The notes under the pieces: model-generated
Told to the model about the DNA's origin: nothing
The model's database searches: none
The model's input: the letters and a program-made list of their open reading frames with translations, nothing else
Shown here: positions 25,325-37,585 of the stretch, one piece after another
How positions within the stretch are numbered: the stretch's first letter is position 1
Layout of the letters: every line of letters starts with the position of its first letter
Source of the DNA: Corbicula japonica
Lineage: Eukaryota > Mollusca > Bivalvia > Venerida > Cyrenidae
Direction: 5' to 3'
Length of the DNA: 64,000 nucleotides
Assembly (NCBI GenBank): GCA_038501625.1
Contig: JAZAYU010000878.1
Coordinates: forward strand, 62,001-126,000
Made by a program: the position numbers and the translations under genes

Positions 25325-25560
25325 TGAAATATGCATATAAGGAATGGCCTCAGTCACAAAACACAGCCTCCCAACGCAGCGAAAAAGAAGAGAGGAAAAA
25401 AGAGCATAATGTAATACTGTATTAATTCAAACAAGACGAAACAAACAACGAAAAAGAGAAATCTTGGGGATATGGTCTTTGAACGGTAAGTGGCAAAACA
25501 AATTGCCCCTCGGGGTCTAAACCAGGTTCTAGGGTGCACCTACCTAAGGCTCAGTATCTG
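25325..25560 (+). repeat. Family B copy (unit 1)
   Basis: It starts 'aaatatgcatataaggaatg' and ends 'aggttctagggtgcacctac'. Its positional homologue in unit 2 is 33425-33660, so this insertion is older than the duplication. The small frames over it on both strands are not genes. Confidence 0.8.
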
Positions 25561-25810
25561 TATATTTCAATTGATTACAAATTTTCGGATATTTCTGATG
25601 TTTCTGGTTTTTAAAAAAAGTTCTAGAAATAGGTGTTGCCATATAAATTATTTTTATTTTAACTTTAGTTAATAGTGAATGCATACAGAGAGGCTTAGAC
25701 TAGTATCATTAAACCTAAGTTTTTCAATTAAATTGTTTTAAATGGGTTGTAAACACGAACGATTATTCATTATACATGTACTGTAATTAATTGTTTTCAT
25801 TAATAACAAG

Positions 25811-25965
25811 TGAAACACGCATATCAGGAGTCGCAAAGCCCAAAAAACACAGCCTCACCACGCAGCCATACGTAGAGAGGAAAAAATAACAATTTTAAAT
25901 TTTTAAAGGTTTAAAGAATAACAATTTAAAATAAGACACCCCAAACAATTAAACTTTATTCGCTT
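25811..25965 (+). repeat. Partial family B copy (unit 1)
   Basis: The head 'cacgcatatcaggagtcgc', 'cacagcctcaccacgcagcc' and 'gtagagaggaaaaa' are present, but the 3' half is lost. The homologous copy in unit 2 is at 33900-34025. Confidence 0.7.
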
Positions 25966-26299
25966 TAAGCCGCTTGATAATTGCATAAAGTAAAGCATAC
26001 ATTAGATTTTTATTGAAACTATAATTTATTGCGCCAAATGACATTGAATTACAAAATCAACATTTTCAAAATGACATTGACCGATATCGAATACAAGTTA
26101 AACGTTCATCTGAATAAGAGGAGATCGGAAGAGAATGACAGTAGTTAAGTGAGGAAAAAACCAGTCTCCCACGAGTACAATTGAACAAACATGCATGGAG
26201 GCTTTTATAATGTGGAGTTTTATATTTCTTTTCTTTTATAATGAAACGTAATGAGTAAAGGCGCTGTAGATCTACAATAATTAACACAAAGTGATGAAT

Positions 26300-26545
26300 G
26301 ATATAAGCCGACGGCCCTTTAGATATAGGATATCATAGTATAGAAAATAGCTTTTGTAGTCTACTTCTACAACAATGCGAAGGGACACATGTTTTAGCTC
26401 TCTTATATCGAACATTATTGGTGAAACTAAGCCGACGGCACTTTAGATATAATATATCCTGGTACAGAATAAAGCTAGTGTCTTACTTCTACAACAATAC
26501 GAAGAGACTCATTTTTAAAATGTGGATGGCTCATTGATATCTAAA
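26300..26545. repeat. Two-copy ~120-bp direct repeat
   Basis: 'taagccgacggccctttag', 'gtctacttctacaacaatg' and 'cgaagggacacatgtttt' recur about 120 bp later as 'taagccgacggcactttag', 'cttacttctacaacaatacg' and 'aagagactcattttt'. Unit 2 has the same pair at 34325-34545. Confidence 0.7.
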
Positions 26546-27920
26546 ACCTTATGTGACCCTGCTGGTCATATTGGAGACACTAGCGGACACTTGGGCACAA
26601 ACTCGCGAGATCTCCCGCTGATAGCTACATACTTTATATCACGAAAGCTTCATCATACGACAACGTAAAAGCTACAACAGTTTCATTAAATAACAATAGA
26701 AGAATAAGGGGAGTTTTCGCCTTTTCATTTGACCAATATAGCGTCACTTTTATGAGAAACTATTGTAACTAAAACTAATTAAAAAGAGTTATAAAAAAGA
26801 CTACCGAACTGTTTAATTCTTACTTATTTATATTGTTCTCTGGAAACAATAAACTGTTAACACACTTAAATTAATCAGGGTTTGTGAAAATGCAACGCTC
26901 TTTGAAATACGAACATTGGCTGATAAAGTAAGATGTGCTTAAACAAAGAAACGAATGCTATCAATGGTCATTTCCCGCAAGTTTTACACAGACATATACT
27001 TAATATCATGGTGATTTTTAAATACTGGTATAAATAGATATTGGAATAAAAATTCGAGAAAGAATGCAAAAGAGGCAATATATGTTATAAATTATTGTAT
27101 TTTTTTTAAAGTTTTAGGAGTAATAGTTCGGATAAATGTTTTGAAATGACTTGTTGTAATCCGTTTTTATGCAAACAAGGTGTAATCGTTTTAACGGTTC
27201 ATATATCAATGAAACACTAAGGAAATATGAAATTCAATTCTTCAGTAACTTGTCATCAAATTCTTGTGTACATAATAAAACATTTTATCAAACAGGGCGC
27301 GACCTTAGACATGGTGCTAAAAGTAATTTATAGAATTGTTATGTTCGTTTTAAATATTAAATAAAGAATACGATAAAAAATCACTGTGGTTATAAAACTC
27401 TGTCTTCCGCTTTTAGTTTGGAGGAAAACCAATCATTGAATGACATGAAACTACATGTAACTGCGTAATGCTGTTTACCCGTTACATCTGATTTTATTTT
27501 TGCTTAACTAAAACGTAATGACATGTGACTAACAACTTAATTTTGCATACCCTTTATATCAGATTTTATTTTTTGCTAATTTTAAACTAAAAGGCAAAAT
27601 TCAGTTTTAAATTAACTTTCGGATGTTTTGGAAAGTTACTTGGACTAACTTAAATAAATGCCATCAGTCGGCTTGAAGGTAAATGTTTAGTTTATCAAAT
27701 TTCTATGGACTACTATTAATTACATGGTAAGATAATCTTGTGCATCTTGTATAATATTCCGAAGACTCGTACCTTCGTGCAGAGATAACATAACAATCCG
27801 TGTAATTTTGGTAAAATGATGGACAAACGTAATTATTCAGAAAACTAGTGCTTACGTGCCGTGTTAACAGAATTATCGTGGCGTAAAACCGATGGTCATA
27901 TGTAATTATTCAGAAGACTA

Positions 27921-28339
27921 CAGTACTGTGAACGTTTAAGGTTACAAACGAAACGCACGATACACGATAGACGGACGCAAGATACACGATAGACGGACGC
28001 ACGATACGCGATTGACGGACGCACTATACACAGTAGACGCACGATACACGATATTGCCGATTCATATAGTTTATGAATGAGATTTCTAAAAATTTGAAAA
28101 TGCCATCCATATTCAACTATAAGATGAATGGTTGAAATTAAATCACAAAATATTGCAATAGCATATAACTTATTCACTTTGCATGATAAAATATAAAACG
28201 CGTGATGCACGAAACACAATAAAGGGACACACGATGCACGTTAGATGGACGCACAATACACGTTAGACGGACGCACGATACACGATAGACGGACGCACGA
28301 TAAACGCAAATTTTGTAACATTAAACGTTCACAGTACTG
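27921..28339. mobile_element. Tc1/mariner-like MITE with internal 22-bp tandem repeats
   Basis: Terminal inverted repeats are 'CAGTACTGTGAACGTTTAA' at the left and its reverse complement at the right, with TA on both sides (27919-27920 and 28340-28341). A TA duplication plus a CAGT start is the usual Tc1/mariner signature. The interior carries two blocks of the 22-bp motif 'acgatacacgatagacggac' plus 'gc' (27960-28050 and 28220-28310). The element is absent from unit 2, so it inserted after the duplication. Confidence 0.82.
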
Positions 28340-28753
28340 TAGTGATTTCGTGCTGTGTTAACATTATTATCGTGGTTAAAAACTTATGGTCAAAAAATGC
28401 CAAAAAGAGTTGTAGAAATAAGAAAACATCGTTTTTATAATATTGTAATTCATTAAATTTTTAACTAGGTGACACATGTTTACACTGAATCAATTTTGAA
28501 CAAATATTGATTCAAACTATTAAGGGGTAGCTTTTGACGATAAAACGAATATTTGTGTAAAAGAAGGATCATGTTTCCAAAGGAAATTATTACTTAAAGT
28601 CACGTCTACGTCTAATCATCAATCAGTTAAGTAAAATGTTCAAGGGGTAATTATTTACTTGCGACGAGTGCGTGCTTGATAACTTTAATGTATTCCTGAA
28701 TAAAACAGCAGTTTTTCAAAAATAAAAAACAAATCAACTCAACAAATTGATAT

Positions 28754-28790
28754 GCTCTTTTTTATTGTAGGAATTGAATTACAAAGAGGG
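28754..28790 (+). other. Conserved splice-like pair around 20 nt (possible micro-exon, weak)
   Basis: A pyrimidine tract ending in 'attgtag' is followed by 20 nt and then the consensus donor 'gtaagtaa'. Unit 2 keeps the arrangement at about 36645-36690 with 'attacag' and 'gtaagtat'. No neighbouring exon can be linked to it, so this may be chance. Confidence 0.2.
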
Positions 28791-29098
28791 GTAAGTAATT
28801 GAAAGAGGCCTTAAAATATATTCAATTTAAGCACATTATTCAAACAGCAGAATGTTAGTCAAAGGGTTCTCCGAACGGTAAGATGTTCTAGAAAAGTTAA
28901 AATGAAATGGCGGCTTTTCTAGCATGGGTGCTTTCTACCAAAATATTTGGTGCCATAAAAAATCTCAATATGGATTTTTTTTCAGCAAACCGACGTCTTT
29001 GTTAACTATATTTCACTAATCAGATTAATTTAATAACTTAAACAATAACTCTCAGAACTGTGGACAATATCCCTTAATCAAATAGATGAACTATGGAA

Positions 29099-29215
29099 TT
29101 TTAAAAACCAACGAACACGGCGTGAGCAGTTATAAGCATTTCCATTACTACCTATGAACATGCTCAATATTGCTGCAGTATTTTCATATGTGCCGTGTTT
29201 GGAGGCCTTCAAAGT
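29099..29215. mobile_element. Hybrid MITE-A at the junction between the duplication units
   Basis: 'aaaaaccaacgaacacgg' (the outer end seen at 37040-37059) is joined directly to 'cgtgagcagttataagcatt' (the half element seen at 20428). The junction therefore combines the left end of the right-hand MITE-A with the right half of the left-hand one. This is the expected product of unequal recombination between two MITE-A copies. Confidence 0.7.
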
Positions 29216-30471
29216 TCCCTTTTCCTATATTTTAAAATGTCAATACTAAGTATATTTTCTGCAGACTACATATCAATGCAGAAACACATTTTATTTTTAA
29301 TCTCAGTAGTATTTCTATTCGTTGTAAAGATAACAAGAAATCTAACTAAAATTGAGCTGTGAAGACCGTAACACATATAAAAAATGAGTTCGGAGTTTTT
29401 AAACAGAATGATGTCAAGGTTGGTATACAATTGGACCGATTTGAAAATAAGACTGTATTTTCCAGGCTGCGTATTGTAAAATGTACATAACTGAGAAAAT
29501 AAGTAATATTAGTTTTCTTAATGTTAATAGTATTAAATTTCAATGATCATCATCACGAGCTTGTTTTTATTAATAAAGTAGCGATTAAAACACAGATTTC
29601 GCTGAAAATGAACATTTGTAAATGAATACGATGAACCTGTATCATAATTGCTTTTCAAAATTTTTGCACCATTTATAAATCAAAATCCTCCCTGTTTGCA
29701 AATATTCAAACTTTTTGCACCATTTATCAATCAAAATCCGCCCTTTTTGCAAATATTAAAGCTATACAAGATGTGCGCAGTGATATAGAATGAAATTATT
29801 GTTCCGTTTTGTAAGCCGAATATTTCCGCTATGAATGCAGAAGAAATGTCTTTCAATTTTGTAAAAAAGTCGAAATACAAAATACAGTATCAACTCTTTA
29901 AATCTTTGCATGCAATCCCTTATTATGTGAACAGTTTGTTCCGCATTCTTTAAGAAAATTTCAAGTGACTAAATCTAGGCCTGTCTGTTTGTCCTTAATG
30001 ACCGGTCTCCTTGAATCGATTCAATGACTTATTTAACCACATACAGAGCGGGAGGAAGAACGTTCAAGTTATACTGAGAGCTTTCTCTGTCACGACGGTA
30101 GATACATATTGTAAGTGACACCATTAGTAAATACTTATCACCGACCGCCCCCCCCCCACCCCCAACGGTCTCGATAGATATGATTTAAATTGGAAAGTAA
30201 GTTCGTGAATAAAAAAGGTGTCTTATACGCCCTAAATGTTCGCCTACTAAATGAAGCTGATTTCACACTATAGTAATAAGTATAATTTTTATGCGTCAGA
30301 GCATTAATATAATTCGTTTTGAGATTAAAGATGAAAACTTATTCAGACATTAAAGGTTTTTTATCTTAAAAATATTACTGCTTAATCCTAACAGCTCGTA
30401 AAATAATTCATTTAAAGACTGAATTAATATTTTTTTTCCATTTGATATGGAAAACAGAATGAGTTGTTTAA

Positions 30472-30942
30472 ATAATGTATTACTAAGGGTTTTCAAGACA
30501 TTCAAGGAAAAATTACTTCCTGGTTCAAAGTGAAAATAGAATCTACTTTTACGTTGAACCAGGAAGTAAGTTTTCCTTGATTTTGTTTTGAAAATTCTAC
30601 TTTTACTTTGAACCAGGAAGTAAGTTTTCCTTAAATTTCTTAAAAACCCTTACATTATTTTGACACATTGGCACTAAACATAGTAGACCAGCATATACAT
30701 ATTTTAGGTATGAGTTGCTTTGGTATATTGTCCATGATTTTCAGAGTTCTCATGCAAACGGTTTTTCTTTTGTTTTAGTATGTGCTTGGTAATTAGAACA
30801 TGAATTAGACTAAATTGAGCTTGCAAACATTAACTGCATCCTTTACATTTCTTTACTAAAATCTAGGTGGTAATATTATTACCCCCAAAATTCATTTTTG
30901 AAATTTTTGCCAGTTTTCACCATTTGCAATGTTTGCGACCTC
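30472..30942. mobile_element. Truncated TTAA palindromic MITE in unit 2
   Basis: The right arm and tip match 963-1615: 'attacttcctggttcaaag', 'ggcactaaacatagtagacc', 'tggtatattgtccatgattt', 'catttgcaatgtttgcgacc', then 'tc|TTAA' (30943-30946). Most of the left arm is missing. The tip 'gaaccaggaagtaagtttt' is present twice in tandem. Confidence 0.75.
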
Positions 30943-31714
30943 TTAATTAATACATAAACTATGAGAAGAATTCGTGACATTACGGCTTTTTCGAATGGTT
31001 GTTAAAACAGCCATGTTGGCGACATGAATGGGGTCACGCTTTTTCGCAGCAACTCGTGGTAAAACGTGCGTGCTCGGCAAAACATTGTGCAACGTCCAAT
31101 AAATCTGAACGGTTCTGCTGAAACCACGCCTTTTAAAGTAAAACGTCACACTGTTTACCATTAGCAATTATGATTCGTTAGATGAATAAGACTTCCTAGT
31201 AGAGGAAGAAGTTGAAGTGTTAACATTGTCTATCAGGAAGAATCACAATACAAAAGCTTAAATAAGCCAGCGGGTAAGAAACATCAGAAATACAAACGCT
31301 GTCCATCATAAAGGAATATTTTGGGCGCTATAGTCTTATTTTAGGACACAATCAATTTAGCTGTTTTCAGTCCTTCTGGGGACAAATAGCAATGGGATTG
31401 AACATAAATATTAGCTTAAAAAAAGATTTGCATTTCAAAATAGCAATATATTTGAGAATTTAGAGATTAAATTCGTACATGTATTGAATAATCTTTGTTT
31501 ACCTGAAACTCTATACATAATGAAAGTCACGATGTTCATTTATAAGAGTACCATTTTTGATTAATTGTCCGATAAGAGCTAAGATAAGATTCAGAAATGA
31601 ATTCACAGAAGTATTTTTTATTTATCGTCCTATTAATGCAGAAATATGATCTTTAACTGAATTTTGGCATTTAATTAAAAACATCTCATAATGAAAATAA
31701 ATATTAACATAAAC

Positions 31715-31945
31715 GAAACATCACATACAGAGGGTGAAGTCTTCCCACAAAGCCAAACGTCAGGTAGGAAAAGAGAGTACGAGTTAATAAATTGTTAAAT
31801 TTCAAAATAAACACTACAACCAATTGAAAAAAATATGAGAGAGAGAAAGAGAGAGAGAGGGGTTGTGAGAGATAGAAAGAGAGCGAGACAAACAGACAAA
31901 CAAACTGATGGACAGACCGTCCGGCAGGCATGCAGGCAGACAGAA
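31715..31945. repeat. Family B head plus GA-rich tract (unit 2)
   Basis: Homologue of 22781-23010, with the same order: 'catcacatacagagggtga', 'agccaaacgtcaggtagg', a gagagaaa tract and 'gacagaccgtccggcaggca'. Confidence 0.6.
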
Positions 31946-32315
31946 AATATACGAATTTAAGAAGAAGACGTTAGTTTAGAGTAACTGGATATTTTCTACT
32001 TGAGTACTTGAACATAAAACATGTTTTACAAAAAGTTTAAGTTTTAAATTTATAGAAAAATCAGAAAACAACAGGCCTTTGTCATTTTAAATAAAAGAAT
32101 GGTACAGACAGTTACAAAATTAACACAACATCACGAGCAAAATCAATACACAATACTCACAATACATGTATGTTTTTAACACAGTTAACAAAGCAAAAAT
32201 ATCATTTCGGATACGATAAGCATCCCTTAAAATACACTTAATTTCAAGAAGACATAAGGTATATGTATTTAAATGTCTTCAAAGAAAATCATGAGGTGGT
32301 TCCTAAAAAAGCGGA

Positions 32316-32560
32316 ATATGCATATCAGGGATGGCCACATCCAGCAGACACAGCCTCCCCACACAGCCAAACAGCAGAGAGGAAAAGAGAACATGGTATT
32401 ACAATAATCAATTTCAATATGGACGCCACAAACAATTAACGAAAGTGAAAACCCGAGGGGTTACCGCCTTGGAACGGTCAGTGGCAAAACAATTTGCCAC
32501 TGGGGATTTCAACCAGGTTCTAGGGTGCACCAACCTTACACTTTCCCTAACAAGTTCTCT
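32316..32560 (+). repeat. Family B copy private to unit 2, best preserved
   Basis: It runs from 'atatgcatatcagggatgg' through 'cacagcctccccacacagcc', 'aggggttaccgccttggaac', 'aatttgccactggggatttc' and 'aaccaggttctagggtgcac' to 'caaccttacactttccc'. Unit 1 has no copy at the equivalent place, so this insertion postdates the duplication. It is the best guide to the family B consensus. Confidence 0.8.
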
Positions 32561-33424
32561 TATCGCAAAACAAGTACAAGTCGTCTTGGTGAAATAACTA
32601 AATCTGTTGTTCATATTTCAGAATATCAAGTGCACAATTTCACTTAGTGATACTCCTATTCTACTCTTATTACAAATTTTCAAAACCAATTTTCCCTATA
32701 AATATTGTTATATCGACCTTTTTTTATAAATATCAAAAGACTGTGAAATTGAACTTATTAGCCTTAATGAATAATTGTTTATAAAAATGACATTCTTCAA
32801 AGACATTTTTTTCAATACCCTTTAACTATTCTTATAGAAAACGCATTAAAACAATACATCTTATAGTTTCTTGTACTAGGGCATGTACATAACAAAACTC
32901 TGGCACGCATGAATAGTGCAATTAACTCTGTAAGGTTCAATTGCAAAATGGCTGATATCAATTGTCAAACAATATCGTATGTATGTAGTTGTCATCTTAA
33001 TACCGAAATTTTATAAATTTGCGTCCAATATATAACGCCGACTATTGTCAATTTATGTATGTTCATGGACATACAAATTATTGGTTTTCAGTGAAATGGC
33101 AATTTTATGGGTTATTGAATTCGTTGTTTTCAATTTCTTAAGGTCATATTTACTTTCTAAAGAATATTTCGTTTTGGTTTTGAATTTATGGATCATGGAT
33201 CTTCACCCAAAATCCACGAAAATCAGAACCACTACTAAATTAGTAGATCGCGGATCTTCACCCTAAATCCACGAAAATTAGAACCACTCAAATATTCATA
33301 AATATTTACAATGTTAAATATTCCTAAATAGTTATATAGTTATGTCGCAGAAAATGTAATAAGTTATATAAGAAATGTAGATACATTTCTGTATTTTCCA
33401 CACTGCGTGAACTATTGTAAAAAA

Positions 33425-33660
33425 GTGAAATATGTATATCAGGAATCGCCAAAGTCACAAAACGCAGCCTCCATACGCAGTAAAAAAGAAGAGAGGAAAA
33501 GAGAGCATGTTGCAATACTATGTCAATCCAAATAAGAAGCCACAAACAATTAATGAAAAAGAGAAACCTTTAGGTACCGCCTTGGAACGGCAACAGGCAA
33601 AACAAATTGCCGCTGGGGGTCTGAAACCAGGTTCTAGGGTGCACATACCTAAGTATAATT
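33425..33660 (+). repeat. Family B copy (unit 2 homologue of 25325-25560)
   Basis: The blocks 'atgtatatcaggaatcgcc', 'taccgccttggaacggcaac' and 'aggttctagggtgcacatac' define it. The 80-codon frame across it is repeat-derived. Confidence 0.8.
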
Positions 33661-33899
33661 CAATTAATATCTAATTTTCGGATATTTCTGATGTTTCTGG
33701 ATTTTAAAACAAGTTCTAGAAAAAGGTGTTGGCATATAAAAAATTGTGATTTTAACTTAATAGTGAATGCCTACAGAGAGGCTTAGACTAGTATCCTAAG
33801 AACCTAAGTTCTTCAATTAAATTGTTTAAATGGGTTGTAAACACGAACGAATTATTCATTATACTAAAATTAATTTTTTTCATCATTAAAAGGTGAAAC

Positions 33900-34025
33900 A
33901 CGCATATCAGAAGTCGCCACACCCTGAAAACACAGCCTTACCACGCAGCTATACGTAGAGAGGAAACAAAAACAATTTTAAATTTTTAAAGGTTTAAACG
34001 AATAAAAATTTAACATAAGACACCT
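33900..34025 (+). repeat. Partial family B copy (unit 2)
   Basis: Homologue of 25811-25965, with 'cacgcatatcagaagtcgcc' and 'cacagccttaccacgcagc'. The 3' half is lost in both units, so the truncation is ancestral. Confidence 0.7.
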
Positions 34026-34324
34026 CAAACAATTAAACTATATCCGCTTAAAGCCACTTGATAATTGCATAAAGGGAAGCATACATTAGATTTTTATTGA
34101 AACTATAATTTATTGCGCCAAATGACATTGAATTACAAAATCAACATTTTCAAAATGACATTGACCGATATCGAATACAAGTTAAAAGTTCATTTGAATT
34201 AGAGGAGATCGGAAGAGAATGACAGTAGTTAAGTGAGGAAAATATCAGTCTCCCACGAGTACAATTGAACAAACATGCATGAAGGCGTTGTGGATCTACA
34301 ATAATTAACACAATGGGATGAATG

Positions 34325-34545
34325 GTTAAAGCCGACGGCCTTTTAGATATATAATATCCTAGTATAGAATATAGGTTACGTCTACAACAATACGAAGGGA
34401 CACATGTTTTAGCTCTCTGATATCAAAAATTATTGGTGACACTGCTAGACCCACGGCCCTTTAGATATACTGTATCCTGCTAAAGAATATAGCTAGTGTC
34501 TTACTTCTACAACAATACGAAGAGACTCATGTTTAATGTCGATGG
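34325..34545. repeat. Two-copy ~120-bp direct repeat (unit 2)
   Basis: Homologue of 26300-26545. It carries 'aaagccgacggccttttag' and, about 115 bp later, 'agacccacggccctttag', each followed by 'ctacaacaatacgaag'. Confidence 0.65.
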
Positions 34546-35950
34546 CTCATTGATATCTAAAACCTTAGGTGACCCTGCATGGTCATATTGGAGACACCAG
34601 CGGACACCTGGGCACAACCTCGCGCGATCTCCCGCTGAAAGCTACACACTTTATATCACGAAAGCTTCATTATATGATAACGTAAAACTATAACATATTC
34701 ATTAAATAACAATAAAAGAATAAGAGGAGTTTTCGCCTTTTCATTTGTCCAATATAGCGTCACTTTATTTGAAACTATTATAACTAAAAACAAAAAGAGG
34801 GTTATGAAACAGATGGCATGTAAGTGACGACAGAACTGCTTAATTCTAACTTATTTAATGTTGTTTTCTGTGTTTTCTGGAAATCTTAAAACTGTTAACA
34901 CACTTAAATTAATCAGGGTTTGTGAAAATGCAACGCTTTTTGAAATACGAGCATTAGCTGATACAGTAAGTATACTAAAGAAGCGAATGCTACCAATGGT
35001 CATGTCCCGCAAGTTTTACACAGACATATAATATCATGGTGATTTCTAAATGCTGGTAAAAAAAGACAATATATTGGAATAAGAATTCGGATGCTCAAAA
35101 AGAGAAATGCGATGCAAAAGAGACAATATATGTTATAAATTATTGTATCTTTAAAGTTTTTAGAGTAATGGTAATAGTTCAGACGAATGTTTTTAAATGA
35201 CTTGATGTAACCCGCTTTTATGCAAATAAGGTGTAACCGTTTTAATAACGGTTAACACATCAATGAAACGCAAAAGAAATACGAAATTCAATTCTTAAGT
35301 AACTTGTCATCCAAATCTTGTGTACATAATAAAACATTTTATAAAAAAGGGCGCGACCTTAGACATGGTGCTTAAAGTAATTTATAGAATTGTTATGTTT
35401 GTTTAAAATATTATATGAAGAATATAATACACAACTCACTGTGGTTATAAAACTCTGCCTTTTGCTTTTAGTTTCGAGCAAAACCAATCATTGAATGACA
35501 TGAAACTGCACGTTACTGCGTAATGCTGTCTACCCGTTGCATCTGATGTTATGTTTTCTTAACTGAAACGTAATGACATGTGACAGACAGCTTAATTCTG
35601 TATACCTGTTATATCTGATTTTATTTTTTGCTAATTTTAAACTAAAAGGCAAAACTACTGTTTTAAATTAACTTTCGGATGTTTTGAAGTCAGTTGGACT
35701 AACATAAATAAATGCCATCAGTCAACGTAAATGTTTAGTTTATGAAATGTCTATGGACTTATACTAATTAAATGGTAAGTTAATTGTGTGTATCTTTTAT
35801 AATATTCGAAAGACTAGTGCCTTCGTGCAGTGATGACCTAATAATCAGTGTAATTTTGGAAAACTGATGGACAAATATAATTATTCAGAAAACGTGTGCT
35901 TCGTGCCGTGTTAACAGAATTATCGTGGTGTAAAACTGATGGTCATATGT

Positions 35951-36007
35951 TTTATTTATTTATTAATTAATTAATTAATTAATTAATTAATTAATTAATT
36001 AATTAAT

Positions 36008-36062
<55 letters not shown>

Positions 36063-36064
36063 TT

Positions 36065-36115
<51 letters not shown>

Positions 36116-36118
36116 TTT
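35951..36118. repeat. TTTA/TTAA microsatellite
   Basis: TTTA units, then TTAA units (about 35963-36008), then TTTA units again. It sits where unit 1 carries its Tc1-like MITE and flanking direct repeat, between 'gatggtcatatg' and 'gccaaaaagagttg'. Confidence 0.97.
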
Positions 36119-37035
36119 TTCTATTTAATTATATTTTGTTCTATTTTTTATTTATGAGATCTAGGTCGAAAACAACACAACTATTTAGTACCATTTTTTT
36201 AAATTTTAAAAATATTACATTTATTCGATATGAACGACATGCTTACAAGTCTGGTAAAATCGTTTATCATTTTATTATATTCGCCAAAAAGAGTTGTAGA
36301 AATAAGAAAAAATCGTTTTTATAATTTTGTAATTCATTAAATTTTTAACTAGGTGACACATGTTTACACTGATTGAATTTTGAACAAATATTGATTCAAA
36401 CTATTAAGGGGCAGCTTTTGGCGATAAAACGAATATTTGTGCAAAAGAACGGATCATGTTTCCAAAATAAATTATTACTTTAAGTCACGTCTACATCTAA
36501 TCATCAATCAGTTTAGTAAAGTGTTCAGGGGTAATTATTTACTTGCTACGAGTGCGTGCTCAATAACTTGTTTAATGTATTCCTAACTGAATTATAGAGC
36601 AGTTTTTCAAAAATAATATACAAATCAACTCAACAAATTGATATGCTCTTTTTTATTACAGGAATTGAATTACAGAGAGGGGTAAGTATTTTAAAGAGGC
36701 CTTAAAATATATTCAATTTAAGCAGATTATTCACTTTTAAACAACAGAATGTTAGTTAAAGGGTAAGATGTTCGTGAAATGTTAAAAAGAGGATAGGACT
36801 CTATCAAACATATCTACAGACATGAATAGATTGTAAGTTCCCGACACGGCGGATTTTCCAGCATGGGTGCTTTCTGCCCAAACATTCAAAATCTCAGTAT
36901 GGATTTGTTTTCAGCCAACCGATGTCTTTATTAACTATATTTCACTAATCACATTAATTAAATAACTTAAATAATACATGTAACTTTCAGAACTTTAGAG
37001 AATATATAACCTGAATCAAACAGATGAAGTAGGGA

Positions 37036-37380
37036 TCTTTAAAAGCCAACGAACACGGTAAATATGAAAATATTGCAGATTCGGTTTGATTGAGCCTGCT
37101 CATGTGCAGTGATCGAAATGCATATTACTGTTCTCGATACCAAGCCCCGGTGTATAATTTCTATTCATCACAATCGATGGTATGCATTCGGCTGCGAACA
37201 TGGAACCTTCAATGCGGTATTTTCAGATGACCATTTCAAGTTCAGCGACGTTATGTATAATATCCCCACAGGTGGAACAGTAATATGCATTTCCAATACT
37301 GTCCAAGAAAGGCTCAATCAAACCAAGACCGGTTTATCTTCATATTTATTGTGTTCGGTGGCTCTCCATTTTCATTAATG
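37036..37380. mobile_element. MITE-A, most complete copy, at the right edge of the duplication
   Basis: The left arm reads 'aacgaacacggtaaatatg', 'cagattcggtttgattgagc' and 'aatgcatattactgttc'. The right arm repeats this in reverse complement ('gaacagtaatatgcatttcc', 'gctcaatcaaaccaa', 'attgtgttcggtggc'). The arms are about 100 bp and the middle includes 'gaacatggaaccttcaatgc'. Other copies lie near 5745, 9370, 11940, 20428, 29099 and 46018. The 89-codon frame at 37109-37378 lies wholly inside it and is not a gene. Confidence 0.8.
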
Positions 37381-37514
37381 TATACAAGGAATTATATTTT
37401 CACATTTTTTTAGCAAAATAAGTATTTTAATCAGTACTAAATTAATAAAATTTATTACCGGTGTCATACATGTATGATAATGATAAGGATTATTCGCGCA
37501 GTACTTTTTGCTCT

Positions 37515-37585
37515 GTCGGTAACATGATTTTGGTCACGTGAATAGGCGCTGCCGCCCGTTGGGTTCGATCCCCGGTGTAATCGTA
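37515..37585 (+). repeat. tRNA-like fragment
   Basis: A strong B box, 'gggttcgatccccggtg', follows 'taacatgattttggtcacg' and 'tgaataggcgctgccgcc'. A diverged relative occurs at about 49856-49915. The 5' part cannot be folded into a full cloverleaf, so it is read as a SINE head or fragment. Confidence 0.5.

Larger units (their letters stand above)
20428..29121. repeat. Old tandem segmental duplication, unit 1 (8.7 kb)
   Basis: This segment is colinear with 29122-37059. Anchors: 'ccaggctgcgtattgtaaaa' at 20771 and 29462; 'gagaagaattcg' at 22013 and 30961; 'gacagaccgtccggcaggca' at 22979 and 31913; 'cacaaaacacagcctccc' at 25356 against a near-identical block at 33457; 'ttgacaccg...' type AT-rich blocks around them; and 'ccaaaaagagttgtagaaat' at 28421 and 36283. 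The copies differ by scattered substitutions, small indels and private insertions, so the event is old compared with the 10.9-kb duplication further right. It contains no gene I can support. Confidence 0.88.
29122..37059. repeat. Old tandem segmental duplication, unit 2 (7.9 kb)
   Basis: Colinear with 20428-29121. It lacks the insertions at 23930-25045 and 27921-28339. It has its own insertions: the TTAA element remnant 30472-30942, a family B copy at 32316-32560 and a TTTA/TTAA microsatellite at 35951-36118. It ends inside the MITE-A at 37036-37380. As in unit 1, no gene is supportable. Confidence 0.88.

Noticed and set aside
27950..28310. CRISPR-like array of short repeats
   Set aside because: The 22-bp units are direct tandem repeats without unique spacers, inside a TA-flanked MITE in animal-type DNA.
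37109..37378. 89-codon plus-strand open frame
   Set aside because: It lies entirely within a MITE-A copy, including both inverted arms.
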